The notes beneath the pieces were generated by a model. That model did no database searches, had not been told where the DNA came from, and worked only from the letters and a program-made list of their open reading frames with translations. Positions 49,801 to 57,438 of a stretch of DNA of 64,000 nt are shown piece by piece (within the stretch, counting starts at the first letter, position 1; the number at the start of each line of letters is the position of its first letter). The stretch spans positions 1-64,000 of the forward strand of contig NZ_CP036273.1 in assembly GCF_007747215.1 (NCBI RefSeq). Reading direction: 5' to 3'. This DNA comes from Urbifossiella limnaea (lineage in GTDB: Bacteria > Planctomycetota > Planctomycetia > Gemmatales > Gemmataceae). Position numbers and translations under genes: made by a program.

Positions 49801-52703
49801 TCCAGCAGGTCTTCCAGCGTTTCGAGCAGCTCCGAATGCTCCTCGGGGTCGCCGAACGCCTGGTGGGCCTGCGACACGTACGCGACCAGCCCCTCGCCGG
49901 TGTGCGGCTGGCGGCGCAGCTCGGCGAGCACGAAGTCGAGCGCGTCGCGGCGGGCGTCGCGGCCGCGGGCGCCGCCGACGAGCTCGCCGATCAGCGCCTC
50001 CTGGTCGACGTTCTGGCGGAGCCCCGCGCGGAGGGCGTCGGCCGCCTCGTCGGGCCGGTCGGCGCGGCGGTGGACCTGCGCGATCACGCCGTAGAACCAC
50101 GGGTGCCCCGGCTCGAACTCGGCCGACTTCTCGGCCACGGCGAGCGCTTCGTCGTGCCGCTTGCGGTCGGAGAGGATGAGCGCCCGCTGGCGCAGCGCCC
50201 AGCCGTCGGCGGGGGCGTCGGCGAGCATGTCCGTCAGGATGGCGTCGGCGTCGGCGTCCGGGTCGCCGGACAGGAACTCGGCGCGGAGCTTGAGCAGCGG
50301 GTGGAAGTGCGGGAAGCGCTGCGTCGCCTGCGCCAGGTGCGTGCGCGCCGCGGCGCGGCCGTCGGCCTCGGCGAGAACCGCGGTGGCGGCGCGGTGGGCT
50401 TCGATCGACAGCGGCTCGTACTTCAGCACCTCCAGCGCGTGGGCGCCGGCGGCGGCGAGGTCGGGCTTGGTGCGGGCGACGCGGCCGGCGGCGCGGTGCC
50501 AGGTGGCCGGCGGCGTGAGCGGGCGGGCGGCGGCGAGGTCGGCGTCGGCCTCGGGGACGCGGTCGGCGGCGGCGTGGCACTCGGCGCGGAACAGCAGCAG
50601 CTCGGCGCGGGCGCGGGCCGCCGGCGCCGCCGCTTGCCCCTCCAGCTTCTTGATCGCCCCGTCGAGCGCCGCCTGCGCCTGCTCGGGCTCGTCGCGGTCG
50701 AGCAGCGCGTGGTACAGCGCCCGCGTCGCCGCCGGCGACGGCACCGCGGCGCGGCCGGCGCGCTGCTGGAACAGCCGCATGGCTTCGGGCACCTGCTCGG
50801 TGGCGCGGGCGGCCTTCACGTAGGCTTCGGCGAACGGCTCCTCGCGCTCCTCCAGCGTCACCGCGAACCGGTACACCTCCGCCGCCTCGTCGAACCGCCG
50901 CTGCTCCCACCACTGCGTCGCCAGCAGGAAGTACCCCGACGCCGCCGCCGGCCGCACCCGCACGCTGCGGCGCAACAGCCGGTCGGCGTCGGCCTGGCGG
51001 TGCGGCAGCGGCAGCAGCACCTGCGCCAGCGACTGCATCACCAGCGCCTCGGCGTCGCCGCGGGTGCCCTCCGCCTCCAGCAGCGCCAGCCGGTCGGCGT
51101 GGCGGTACAGCTCGCGGAGTGTGTTCGCCTTCCCGATCACGAACGTGGCGTCGTGCGGGAAGCGCGTCAGCAGCTGGTCGTAGGCGGCGAGCAGCTTCAC
51201 CGGGTTGGCGTCGTACCGGGCCAGGGCCAGCTCGGCGAGCACGGTGAGGCGGTGGCCGGGGAACGTGGCGCACATCAGCACGAACGCCTCGACCGCGGCC
51301 GGGCGGTCGTGCGTCAGCAGCGGCCGCTGCACGGCGTACAGCGCGTCGTAGGCGGCGGCGTCGGGCAGGTCCAGGCCGTCGAGGCGGGCCGCCTCCGCCT
51401 GCGGCACCAGCGCCAGGCACCGCGGACCGGCGGACGCGAAGCGCTCCAGCAGCGGGCCGACGGGCGCCTCGGTCGGCCGGCGGTCGCCGGGCTCGGCGAG
51501 GAAGACGGTGTGCTTCAGCGCGTCGGCGCCGACGACGAGCCGGGCCTGCGAGAAGCCGGCCTCGACGAGCGTGAGCACGAACGGCACGCCGCGCTGAATC
51601 AGGGCGACGGCGGCGTCGGCGCTGAGGGTGAACTCGCGGGTGGCCCAGCCGGCGGCGCGGGCGCGCTCGGCGGCGTCGGGCAGGCCGTCCGGGGTCGGCG
51701 GCGCGTCGGCGGGCGCGTTCGGGAGCGGGTGGTTCCAGTGGGCGGCGAGCAGGTCGTAGGGCGTGGGCGGGGTGGTGTCGTACTTCAGGTTCAACGGGAG
51801 CACGGTGCGCTGGACGATGGGGCGCTCGGCCGTTTCGAGCCGTTCGGCAAAGCCGGTGAACACCTTCTCGCCGACGGCCCGCGCGTGCGTCGCGGCCATC
51901 GGGATGTCTCCCAGGAGGTAGAACGCCTCCGCCCGCCGCGCCGCCAGCCACTTCGCCACGTCCGGCTCGATCAGCGGCGACAGCTCGGCGTACCGCTCCA
52001 GCGACCGCGCCGCGTCGGCGTGGCGGCCCAGGTCGGTCTGCAGCGCCGCCAGTTGCGCCACCACCAGACCGCTTTCGAGGTGCGTCACCGCTTCCGTCAG
52101 GAAGTCCAGCGCCTCGGCGTCGCGGCCCTGCTTGATGAGGACGTGCGCCACCGCCTGCACGCCGGGCCGGAACCACGGCGACAGCTCCAGCGACCGCCGG
52201 GCCGCGGCCAGCGCGTCCGCCGGGCGGTCGGCGAGGTCGTAGGCGCCGGCGCGCTCCACGGCCGGCCACGGGCGGTCGGGCGTGACGAGCTCGGCGCGGT
52301 TGAACCAGCGCTCGGCGCGGTCGAAGTCCTTGAGGCGCGCCGCGGTGAAGCCGGCGAGTGCCAGCCAGTCGGCGTGCAGCTCGGGCGGGGCGTCGGACCA
52401 GTCCATGTGCTCGCGCATGAACCGCCACGCGGCGAGCGGCCCGAACGCGTCGAGCCGGTAGCGGGCGTGATAATACACCGCCTCGGGGTAGCCCGGCGTG
52501 GCGCGGTAGGCGGCGAGGTGGAGCTTGCGGCCGAGCTCGGGGGCGCCGAGCTGGATGGCGAGGCGGCCGCCGATGAGGCGGGCGGAGGTGCCCTGCCACC
52601 CGCGCACCGGCCCGACCGCGGCCGCCACGTCGTGCGCCTGCCGGTACTTCCCGGCGGCGTACAGCTCGCGGAGGTGGGCCAGTTGGGTGGGGGTTGGGTC
52701 CAT
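46872..52703 (-). CDS. Giant tetratricopeptide-repeat protein
   Basis: A 1943-residue protein built almost wholly of TPR and TPR-like helix pairs, with recurring A...R..LELSP, A..A..L..P and WYNETGR-type turns. Residues about 330-440 form an exception: a non-TPR domain (FTLSADAAVALIQRGVPFVLTLVEAG, VVGADALKHTVFLAEPGD) that resembles a C39-peptidase-like insert without an obvious catalytic cysteine. Near the C-terminus two large modules of about 200 residues are tandemly related (RAAWVEAKRGNYAAAIPPMQALV versus RAAWVEGKRGDRGRAISQMRALV). No signal peptide or membrane segment. Likely cytoplasmic scaffold; partners unknown. Giant open frames on both strands here are shadows caused by GC bias. Confidence 0.85.
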   Translation of the reverse strand: MDPTPTQLAHLRELYAAGKYRQAHDVAAAVGPVRGWQGTSARLIGGRLAIQLGAPELGRKLHLAAYRATPGYPEAVYYHARYRLDAFGPLAAWRFMREHMDWSDAPPELHADWLALAGFTAARLKDFDRAERWFNRAELVTPDRPWPAVERAGAYDLADRPADALAAARRSLELSPWFRPGVQAVAHVLIKQGRDAEALDFLTEAVTHLESGLVVAQLAALQTDLGRHADAARSLERYAELSPLIEPDVAKWLAARRAEAFYLLGDIPMAATHARAVGEKVFTGFAERLETAERPIVQRTVLPLNLKYDTTPPTPYDLLAAHWNHPLPNAPADAPPTPDGLPDAAERARAAGWATREFTLSADAAVALIQRGVPFVLTLVEAGFSQARLVVGADALKHTVFLAEPGDRRPTEAPVGPLLERFASAGPRCLALVPQAEAARLDGLDLPDAAAYDALYAVQRPLLTHDRPAAVEAFVLMCATFPGHRLTVLAELALARYDANPVKLLAAYDQLLTRFPHDATFVIGKANTLRELYRHADRLALLEAEGTRGDAEALVMQSLAQVLLPLPHRQADADRLLRRSVRVRPAAASGYFLLATQWWEQRRFDEAAEVYRFAVTLEEREEPFAEAYVKAARATEQVPEAMRLFQQRAGRAAVPSPAATRALYHALLDRDEPEQAQAALDGAIKKLEGQAAAPAARARAELLLFRAECHAAADRVPEADADLAAARPLTPPATWHRAAGRVARTKPDLAAAGAHALEVLKYEPLSIEAHRAATAVLAEADGRAAARTHLAQATQRFPHFHPLLKLRAEFLSGDPDADADAILTDMLADAPADGWALRQRALILSDRKRHDEALAVAEKSAEFEPGHPWFYGVIAQVHRRADRPDEAADALRAGLRQNVDQEALIGELVGGARGRDARRDALDFVLAELRRQPHTGEGLVAYVSQAHQAFGDPEEHSELLETLEDLLDARPDLWQAWSVVIQQMAALNRLEEANELAREATARFPLLGKLWFDRAQVCHAKGDADGRLDALRQAVAAVPGWSPAARELAEALDDADDNAEAIRVLRRNVLRSPTDPLAHGFLAEWLWEAGESREALDRAMLAVRHEPGYDWAWHAIQLWADRLEVPDEAAETGRELAKERPGDPRVWLRLVRVLNHPRHNEEVLAALDKVTALDPRNVEAHDLRAERLAEMGRYDDALAAAQPPALVADLPFVLQGRAAWVEAKRGNYAAAIPPMQALVAVDPKYVWGWHQLADWYNETGRADSYLEAASELVKLQPGHPVSMTLRGEAKLQTGDRDGGKDDLREALATAAAYSPAAAILFDAHLADEEYREARQVLAVLQEHLAGPEVAVKQIQLAAKTNDPEAAGRAFAEVCEGPGQSPFPIQAGLSEMRSAGWEERAHRVLRESWQNGGPFHPWAPIFWIDSPDGQTADPGDRIRAADAVIKAYPRFIPGHDSKAEQLVAAERYDEALAVCTNPELGDPPPREMRARAAWVEGKRGDRGRAISQMRALVAEDPSFVLGWRQLAGWFDAAGRYRECLEASDQYVKLEPHNPVAHVYRGEAKRNLGDRRGAAADFARAFELDPSFEVAGLNLITEQLATGDTGGAARTLAGLREHADGPVVKLRAVQVAGRQGDADAAVGQFHALAADPDAGRGVIREAIQTFDAEGWGARLTSELKELAFVEDANPALAGLWAERAAAAGSLEEVADRVAELLARNPDAGRELVLAYVWALAEAGKPVQAVVQRYSDVLRPDDSAWARAGAALAAAGHTALAAAWLADYRERDALEPWMLRPLAAAYRALDQDDKALDVCRAAVRLGGPEELLAEFRVWLAVDLALSGQAEDAEGQIARVDLPTLGDGPRLVLTLAEAVLMLLRAGPGGKAAAFAEAKDHLKTAAAACAAKDVPAGAGRAYRRTVARLAAEVGTVGARLWATWQRVAPAVR

Positions 52704-52795
52704 CAGGGGAAGTCTTCGGGAGTCGTTGGGAGTCTTCGGGAGTGGCGGAGTTCGGAGTCCGGAAGGGTTTTACTCCTCCACCCCCGACGACTCCT

Positions 52796-53230
52796 CTACT
52801 GCGTTTCCGCGGGTGCCGCGTCCGCAATGGGACTGATCTGGTTGATGATCCCGCCGAGCTGGTTCACCTTCACGCCGTAGCGGTCCAGGAAGTCGGACAG
52901 CACGAAGTCGTCGGCCAGGTCGTCGCCCAGATCCTTCACCTTGTCCGTCAGGTCCGAGAGCAGCGCCAGGTAGGCCCGCTCCAGCGCCGGCAGCGACTGC
53001 TTGCACGCCGGGCCGACGTGCGGGAACTCGTCGGCCCACTTCGCCAGGAAGGCCCGGCAGCGGCTCACGTTGTCGCCGGCGGCCTGCTGCTGCTTCAGGA
53101 GCGCGACCTGCTCGCGCTGCAGGTCGATCGACTGCCGCAGCAGGTCGGCGATCTCGGCCCCCGGGAACGGCGACTCGGGGATCTGCACCGGGCCGGCGGG
53201 CGTGACGTACAGCGGCGCGTTGGCGTTCAT
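52796..53230 (-). CDS. Hypothetical protein with coiled-coil segment
   Basis: A 144-residue soluble protein. It has an acidic, helical middle (EIADLLRQSIDLQREQVALLKQQQAAGDN), a Cys/Trp-containing middle (RCRAFLAKWADEFPHVGPACKQ) and helices LALLSDLTDKVKDLGDDLADDFVLSDFLDRYG. No family recognised. It precedes the giant TPR gene on the same strand by 92 bases, so the two may be co-transcribed. The ATG at 53230 is chosen over the frame to 53263. Confidence 0.65.
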   Translation of the reverse strand: MNANAPLYVTPAGPVQIPESPFPGAEIADLLRQSIDLQREQVALLKQQQAAGDNVSRCRAFLAKWADEFPHVGPACKQSLPALERAYLALLSDLTDKVKDLGDDLADDFVLSDFLDRYGVKVNQLGGIINQISPIADAAPAETQ

Positions 53231-53753
53231 GGCGGCTCGGGCGGTGCGGGCGCTGCAGGGCACCGCGAATTATACGACCCGCACGCCGCGCGCGACCGGT
53301 GGAATCGGCCCGGAAATGCGGCGAGCCGACCGGCTGGGGGGCCGGTCGGCTCGCAGGGGGAAGGAAGTCTACCGGCCCGAAGGGGACGCCCGTGTGTTGG
53401 GGGAGGGCGTCGGGGGGTTATCGGTCCGGGTTGGTCTCGCGGCTGGGAACCCGCTCGACCCGTCAACCGTTCTGGGGGAGACCGGTTTGACGGAGGAAAA
53501 CTAAAGCAGTGCCCGTGCCGCGCGGGCGGCGCCGGTCGGCAGCGCGGGCGTAAGTGCTGACGGGAACAGAGGAAGAAAAAAGCAAACGGCGGGCGGCACG
53601 GGTCTAATCTGGGGCGGGCTTGCAAAAAGGTGTCACGCGATTGCAAAAGCTACCGGGTAAGGATTACCCCTCTCGGAAATGACGAATGACGAATGACGAA
53701 TGACGGAACTGCTGGTCGTCATTCGTCATTCGTCATTCGTCATTCGTCATTTC
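53231..53753. other. Intergenic region with a long heptamer-repeat hairpin
   Basis: About 520 bases between two minus-strand genes. It holds a GC-skewed stretch with no supported ORF and then, at 53676-53753, the AATGACG repeat hairpin. The promoter for the 53230 gene probably lies here but no boxes could be identified. Confidence 0.5.
53676..53753 (-). repeat. Inverted array of AATGACG heptamers
   Basis: Arm 53676-53705 carries four tandem ATGACGA-type units and pairs perfectly (30 bp) with 53724-53753, which is the end of a five-unit CGTCATT array starting at 53717. It abuts the stop codon of the gene at 53754 and is far less GC-rich than its surroundings. Probably a terminator for that gene grown by slippage. 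Confidence 0.75.
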
Positions 53754-54311
53754 TCACCGCGCTGCCTGGAACCGCCACGCCGGCACGTGCGGCGGCAGGT
53801 CGGTCGCCACGTAGGCCGGGTCGCCGAGCGCGTCACGGAGCCGCTTCAGCGCCTGCCGGCGGACCGTCACGTAGTAGAACTCGCAGCGCGCGTCGCGGAC
53901 CGCGTCCCACACCTTGTACAGCCGGTCCGTCTCGGCCAGCGCCACGCCGATCACGTCGGCGCGGTCGGCCTCCCACGCCTGCCGCGCCTCCAGGTGCTGG
54001 CGGTACGTGCGGTTGAACTGGATCAGCTGGTTCACCGACTCGCGCAGTGGCAGGCGGTCGGCGTCGGCCAGGGGCGGGGCGTCGCGCAGGTCGGCGTGGC
54101 GGCGGCGCAGGAGGTCCAGGTCGGTCTCGAAGTCTTCGAGCCGGGTCAGCACGTAGCGCGTCTCGCGCTCGTCGAGGATTTCCAGCCGCAGGGCGGTGGT
54201 GTGGAGTGCCTGCTGCATCGCCGGCCACTGCTCGGGCGGCGGCGGCACCTCGGGGGTGCCGGCGGGGGCGGACAACAGCGCAGCAGCGACGATCAGGTCG
54301 TAGGCGGTCAT
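53754..54311 (-). CDS. Hypothetical exported helical protein
   Basis: A 185-residue protein with a hydrophobic N-terminus (MTAYDLIVAAALLSAPAGTP) that could be a signal peptide. The rest is charged and helical (RYVLTRLEDFETDLDLLRRRHADLRD, seen in pieces VLTRLEDFETDLDLL and RRRHADL; AWEADRADVIGVALAETDRLY). Not recognised as a family. The end of the frame coincides with the heptamer hairpin. Confidence 0.6.
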   Translation of the reverse strand: MTAYDLIVAAALLSAPAGTPEVPPPPEQWPAMQQALHTTALRLEILDERETRYVLTRLEDFETDLDLLRRRHADLRDAPPLADADRLPLRESVNQLIQFNRTYRQHLEARQAWEADRADVIGVALAETDRLYKVWDAVRDARCEFYYVTVRRQALKRLRDALGDPAYVATDLPPHVPAWRFQAAR

Positions 54312-54927
54312 GTCGGCGCTCCGGGCCGGCTGTCCCCGCGGGAACGGGGGCAATGCCGGCGTGAAAAATCGGAACGACGGATCGGGGAGTCGCGGGCGGC
54401 CGACGGAGGGGAGAACTGTGGTCGGCCCGTGCCTCGGCGGTCCGGCGGCGCCCCACGGCCCGGAAGAATTCCGGGCACGGGGGGTTGCCACTCAGGGCGG
54501 GAACCCATAGCCGGGTGCCCGCCGCAAAGCCAGGGCATCTGCGATGCCGCGCCCGGGGGCCGGAGCCGCGGTCGGAGGTCCGGTCGGGCGTTACAACCGG
54601 ACATCGGTCGCGCGGGACGGAAAGTTGCGGGAAAATGGCGCGGGAAGTTCGGTTGCCGCTGCCCGCGATTTGGGCACCGGATTGGATCGTTTTCGGGCGC
54701 CGCGCTGCGTCTCACACCATTGCCCGCTTTTCGAGCACGCACCGGGGCATGTCTGCCACGAATCTCATCACCCGATTGCGCTTAAACGCCCGGTCCGTAC
54801 TCGAAATCGCTGCCGAAGTGCCTGTTTTGCTAGCAGTTGCTGAACCCGTAGCATTTTCCCCAGCCTGCCGGCATCGACGTTGCCTTGAGAGTGGGCCGTC
54901 GAATTCCTACCCGCGCAGGAGACGCCT
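54312..54927. other. Promoter/leader region upstream of amt
   Basis: A 616-base gap without a supported gene. It includes a short palindrome (CCCGGAAGAATTCCGGG region at about 54456-54475) and, from about 54690 to 54870, an AT-richer stretch likely to contain the amt promoter. A proper sigma-54 box (TGGCAC-N5-TTGC) was looked for because amt genes often use one. A near-match at about 54475-54490 has the wrong spacing and is not accepted. Confidence 0.4.
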
Positions 54928-56916
54928 GTGTTGCGCCTCGCTCTCTCCGCCCTCACGGCGGTCGTCCTCGGTTTGGCGCTCGCGCCGGCCGGTCTGGCCC
55001 AGGAGCCCGGCAAAAAGGCCGAGCCCGACCCGACCAAGACGCCGGCGATGATGGCCGACGTGAAGGCCGCCGAGAAGGCGGGCGTCGACGCCGGCGCCTC
55101 CGCCACCACCGCCGCCCACAAGTATTCCGACATCAGCTGGATGCTCGTCTCCTGTGCGTTGGTCATGCTCATGATGCCCGGCCTGGCGCTCTTCTACGGC
55201 GGCATGGCCCGCCGCAAGAACGTCCTCGGCACGATGATGCACACGATGGTGGCGCTGGCCCTCGTCGGCGTGCAGTGGGTCGTCATCGGCTACGCCCTCG
55301 CGTTCGGCGCCCCGCTCAAGAAGATGAGCATCAGCAGCGACGCCGACGGCAAGCCGATCGAGGGGAGCGTCGTCGGCTTCAGCAAGGAGCTGATGTTCCT
55401 CCCGTGGACCAGCGCGGTCCCGGTCACCGAGGAGCAGGTCGCCAAGGAAAACCCGGGCCTGACCGGTGAAGACCTGACGAAGGCGACCGCCGAGCGGAAC
55501 AAGTTCAACGCCTTCCCGAACACCAACCTGCCGCTGTACCTGCACGCCATGTTCCAGGGCATGTTCGCCATCATCACGGTGGCGCTCGTGTCGGGGGCGT
55601 TCGCCGAGCGCGTCAAGTTCGGCGCCTACCTCGTGTTCGCCCTCGTGTGGACCACGGTCGTGTACGACCCGCTCGCCCACATGGTGTGGTCGTTCGAGTG
55701 GTCGCCGGCCGCGAAGGTGGACATCGCCGGCACCGGCAAGCCGGCCGGCGAGGCGATGATCTTCCCGGCCGCGGGGCTCCTCGGCGTCAACGGCGCCATC
55801 GACTTCGCCGGCGGCACCGTGGTTCACATCGCCGCCGGGTTCTCGGGCCTCGCCGCGGTGCTCCTGCTCCGCCGCCGCGTCGGCTACGGCAAGCAGACGT
55901 TCCACCCGAACAGCATGGTGCTCACGCTCCTCGGGGCCGGCATGCTGTGGTTCGGGTGGTTCGGCTTCAACGGCGGTTCCGCCCTGTACTCGAACGGCCA
56001 GGCCATCTCGGCGTTCACCGTGACGCAGGTCGCGGCGGCCGCGGCCGGCCTGTCGTGGACGCTGACCGAGTGGCTGCTGAAGGGGAAGCCGACGGCCCTC
56101 GGGCTGGCGTCGGGCATGGTGGCCGGGCTGGTGGCGATCACGCCGGCCAGCGGGTTCGTGGCGCCGGGCGGGGCGCTGGTCATCGGCCTGGTGGCCGGGG
56201 CCGCGTGCTACGGGGCCGTGCTGCTCAAGGGCGTCCTCGGCTACGACGACTCGCTCGACGCGTTCGGCGTCCACGGCGTCGGCGGGCTCATCGGGGCGAT
56301 CCTCACCGGCATCTTCGTGAGCCTCCCGCTGTGGGCCTACGGCGCCGAGATGCCCGAGGGCGCGTTCCCCGGCAAGACGGACGTCGAGGGGACGACGGTG
56401 ACCTACAACATGTCGTCGCAGCTGGCGTGGCAGATCAAGGCGTCGCTGATCTCGGCCGTGTACGCCTTCGTGGCCACCGGCGTGATCGTGCTGGTGATCG
56501 ACAAGACGATCGGGTTCACGGTGACCGCGAAGGACGAGACGATCGGCCTGGACCTGTCGCAGCACGGCGAGGTCGGGTTCGACTACGGCGGCGGCGGCCT
56601 GGAGGAGTCCACCGGGGCCATGCTGCCCGAGCCGAAGGCCGCGCTCACCCCGCCGAACGGGCCGCTGTCGAAGCGGTTCACGGTGACCGTGGAGGGGGCC
56701 GACCCGGCGACGCTGGTGAAGGCGTGGACGGCCATGTGTCAGCCCGGCGAGACGCCGCCGAGCCCGTCGTTCAAGGCCGTGTACCCCTACTTCACGACGA
56801 TGACCGGGAACAAGTTCCGCTTCCGCGGCGGCGACCCGGTGGCCCTGCGGAACGAGCTGCAGAAGCTCCTGAGCGCCGCGCTGAAGGCGCCGGTCAAGAC
56901 CACGGTCGAGAGCTGA
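54928..56916 (+). CDS. amt: Ammonium transporter (Amt family) with extended C-terminus
   Basis: A membrane channel for ammonia/ammonium. A cleavable-looking signal (LALAPAGLAQEPGKK) precedes eleven membrane segments with Amt landmarks: ISWMLVSCALVMLMMPGLALFYGG near residue 70, AGGTVVHIAAGFSGLAA near 292 (twin-His channel His) and DAFGVHGVGGLIGAI near 445 (second His). The protein is 662 residues against a usual 400-450. Extra length sits in a long loop near 140-200 and in a roughly 100-residue soluble tail after KDETIGLDLSQHGE (KRFTVTVEGADPATLVKAW, then FRFRGGDPVALRNELQKLL). Starts at GTG with AGGAG upstream. A PII gene follows, the usual partner that blocks Amt. Confidence 0.9.
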   Translation: MLRLALSALTAVVLGLALAPAGLAQEPGKKAEPDPTKTPAMMADVKAAEKAGVDAGASATTAAHKYSDISWMLVSCALVMLMMPGLALFYGGMARRKNVLGTMMHTMVALALVGVQWVVIGYALAFGAPLKKMSISSDADGKPIEGSVVGFSKELMFLPWTSAVPVTEEQVAKENPGLTGEDLTKATAERNKFNAFPNTNLPLYLHAMFQGMFAIITVALVSGAFAERVKFGAYLVFALVWTTVVYDPLAHMVWSFEWSPAAKVDIAGTGKPAGEAMIFPAAGLLGVNGAIDFAGGTVVHIAAGFSGLAAVLLLRRRVGYGKQTFHPNSMVLTLLGAGMLWFGWFGFNGGSALYSNGQAISAFTVTQVAAAAAGLSWTLTEWLLKGKPTALGLASGMVAGLVAITPASGFVAPGGALVIGLVAGAACYGAVLLKGVLGYDDSLDAFGVHGVGGLIGAILTGIFVSLPLWAYGAEMPEGAFPGKTDVEGTTVTYNMSSQLAWQIKASLISAVYAFVATGVIVLVIDKTIGFTVTAKDETIGLDLSQHGEVGFDYGGGGLEESTGAMLPEPKAALTPPNGPLSKRFTVTVEGADPATLVKAWTAMCQPGETPPSPSFKAVYPYFTTMTGNKFRFRGGDPVALRNELQKLLSAALKAPVKTTVES

Positions 56917-56926
56917 TGTGATGACC

Positions 56927-56956
56927 GAGGCCCACCCGCCGCGGCGGGTGGGCCTC
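56927..56956. repeat. 30-bp perfect palindrome between amt and the PII gene
   Basis: GAGGCCCACCCGCCG and its exact complement meet without a loop, starting 11 bases after the amt stop. In the same operon as the PII gene, so it may act as an attenuating or processing hairpin rather than a full terminator. Confidence 0.8.
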
Positions 56957-56993
56957 TCGGCTTTCCCCCAACACTCACACACACAGCGAGCCC

Positions 56994-57347
56994 ATGAAAC
57001 TGATTGTCGCGATCATCCGCCCGGAGAAGCTGGAGGACGTCCAGCGGGCGCTGGCCGAGCGGGACGTGTACCTGATGACCGTCAGCGACGTCCGCGGGTG
57101 CGGCCGGCAGCGCGGGTACACCGAGGTGTACCGCGGGGCCGAGGTCACCGTGCGGCTGATCCCGAAGCTGAAGCTGGAGATCGCCGTGAACGAGCCGTTC
57201 GTGGAGGCGGCGATCGAGGCGATCGTCGGCGCCGCCCGGACCGGCGACACCGGCACCGTCGGCGACGGCAAGATCTTCGTGTTCCCGATGGACGACGCCG
57301 TCCGCATCCGCACCGGCGAGCGCGGCACCACCGCCATCGGGCCGTGA
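56994..57347 (+). CDS. Nitrogen regulatory protein PII (GlnB/GlnK family)
   Basis: A 117-residue signal protein that senses 2-oxoglutarate and ATP/ADP and controls Amt and glutamine synthesis. Family pieces: MKLIVAIIRPEKLEDVQRAL, VSDVRGCGRQRGYTEVYRGAE (T-loop base), LIPKLKLEIAV and GAARTGDTGTVGDGKIFV (signature), ending RIRTGERG. In the T-loop the residue after YRGAE is Val where most enteric GlnB/GlnK have Tyr51, the uridylylation target, so UMP modification at that site is not possible here. It is in the usual amt-glnK order. Confidence 0.93.
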   Translation: MKLIVAIIRPEKLEDVQRALAERDVYLMTVSDVRGCGRQRGYTEVYRGAEVTVRLIPKLKLEIAVNEPFVEAAIEAIVGAARTGDTGTVGDGKIFVFPMDDAVRIRTGERGTTAIGP

Positions 57348-57355
57348 CCGCGCGG

Positions 57356-57424
57356 GGCTCGGGGCTTCGCCGCTTGCGGCGTAGCGCCCCCGGCGCTACG
57401 CCGCAAGCGGCGAAGCCCCGAGCC
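57356..57424. terminator. Very long hairpin after the PII gene
   Basis: A 33-bp perfect stem (57356-57388 with 57392-57424), 3-base loop CCC, 8 bases after the PII stop codon and 14 before the next ATG. It has no U-tract but must form a very stable structure. Probable terminator of the amt-PII operon. Confidence 0.8.
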
Positions 57425-57438
57425 GGTACAATCCCCTC

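Noticed and set aside
46869-52880. A 2003-residue plus-strand open frame and a 1899-residue minus-strand frame over the TPR gene
   Set aside because: Both are Arg/Ala/Gly- and His-rich shadows made by extreme GC3 in the real minus-strand TPR gene; they show no domain pattern.
54470-54495. Sigma-54-like promoter upstream of amt
   Set aside because: The GG and GC elements have the wrong spacing and the site is over 400 bases from the gene.
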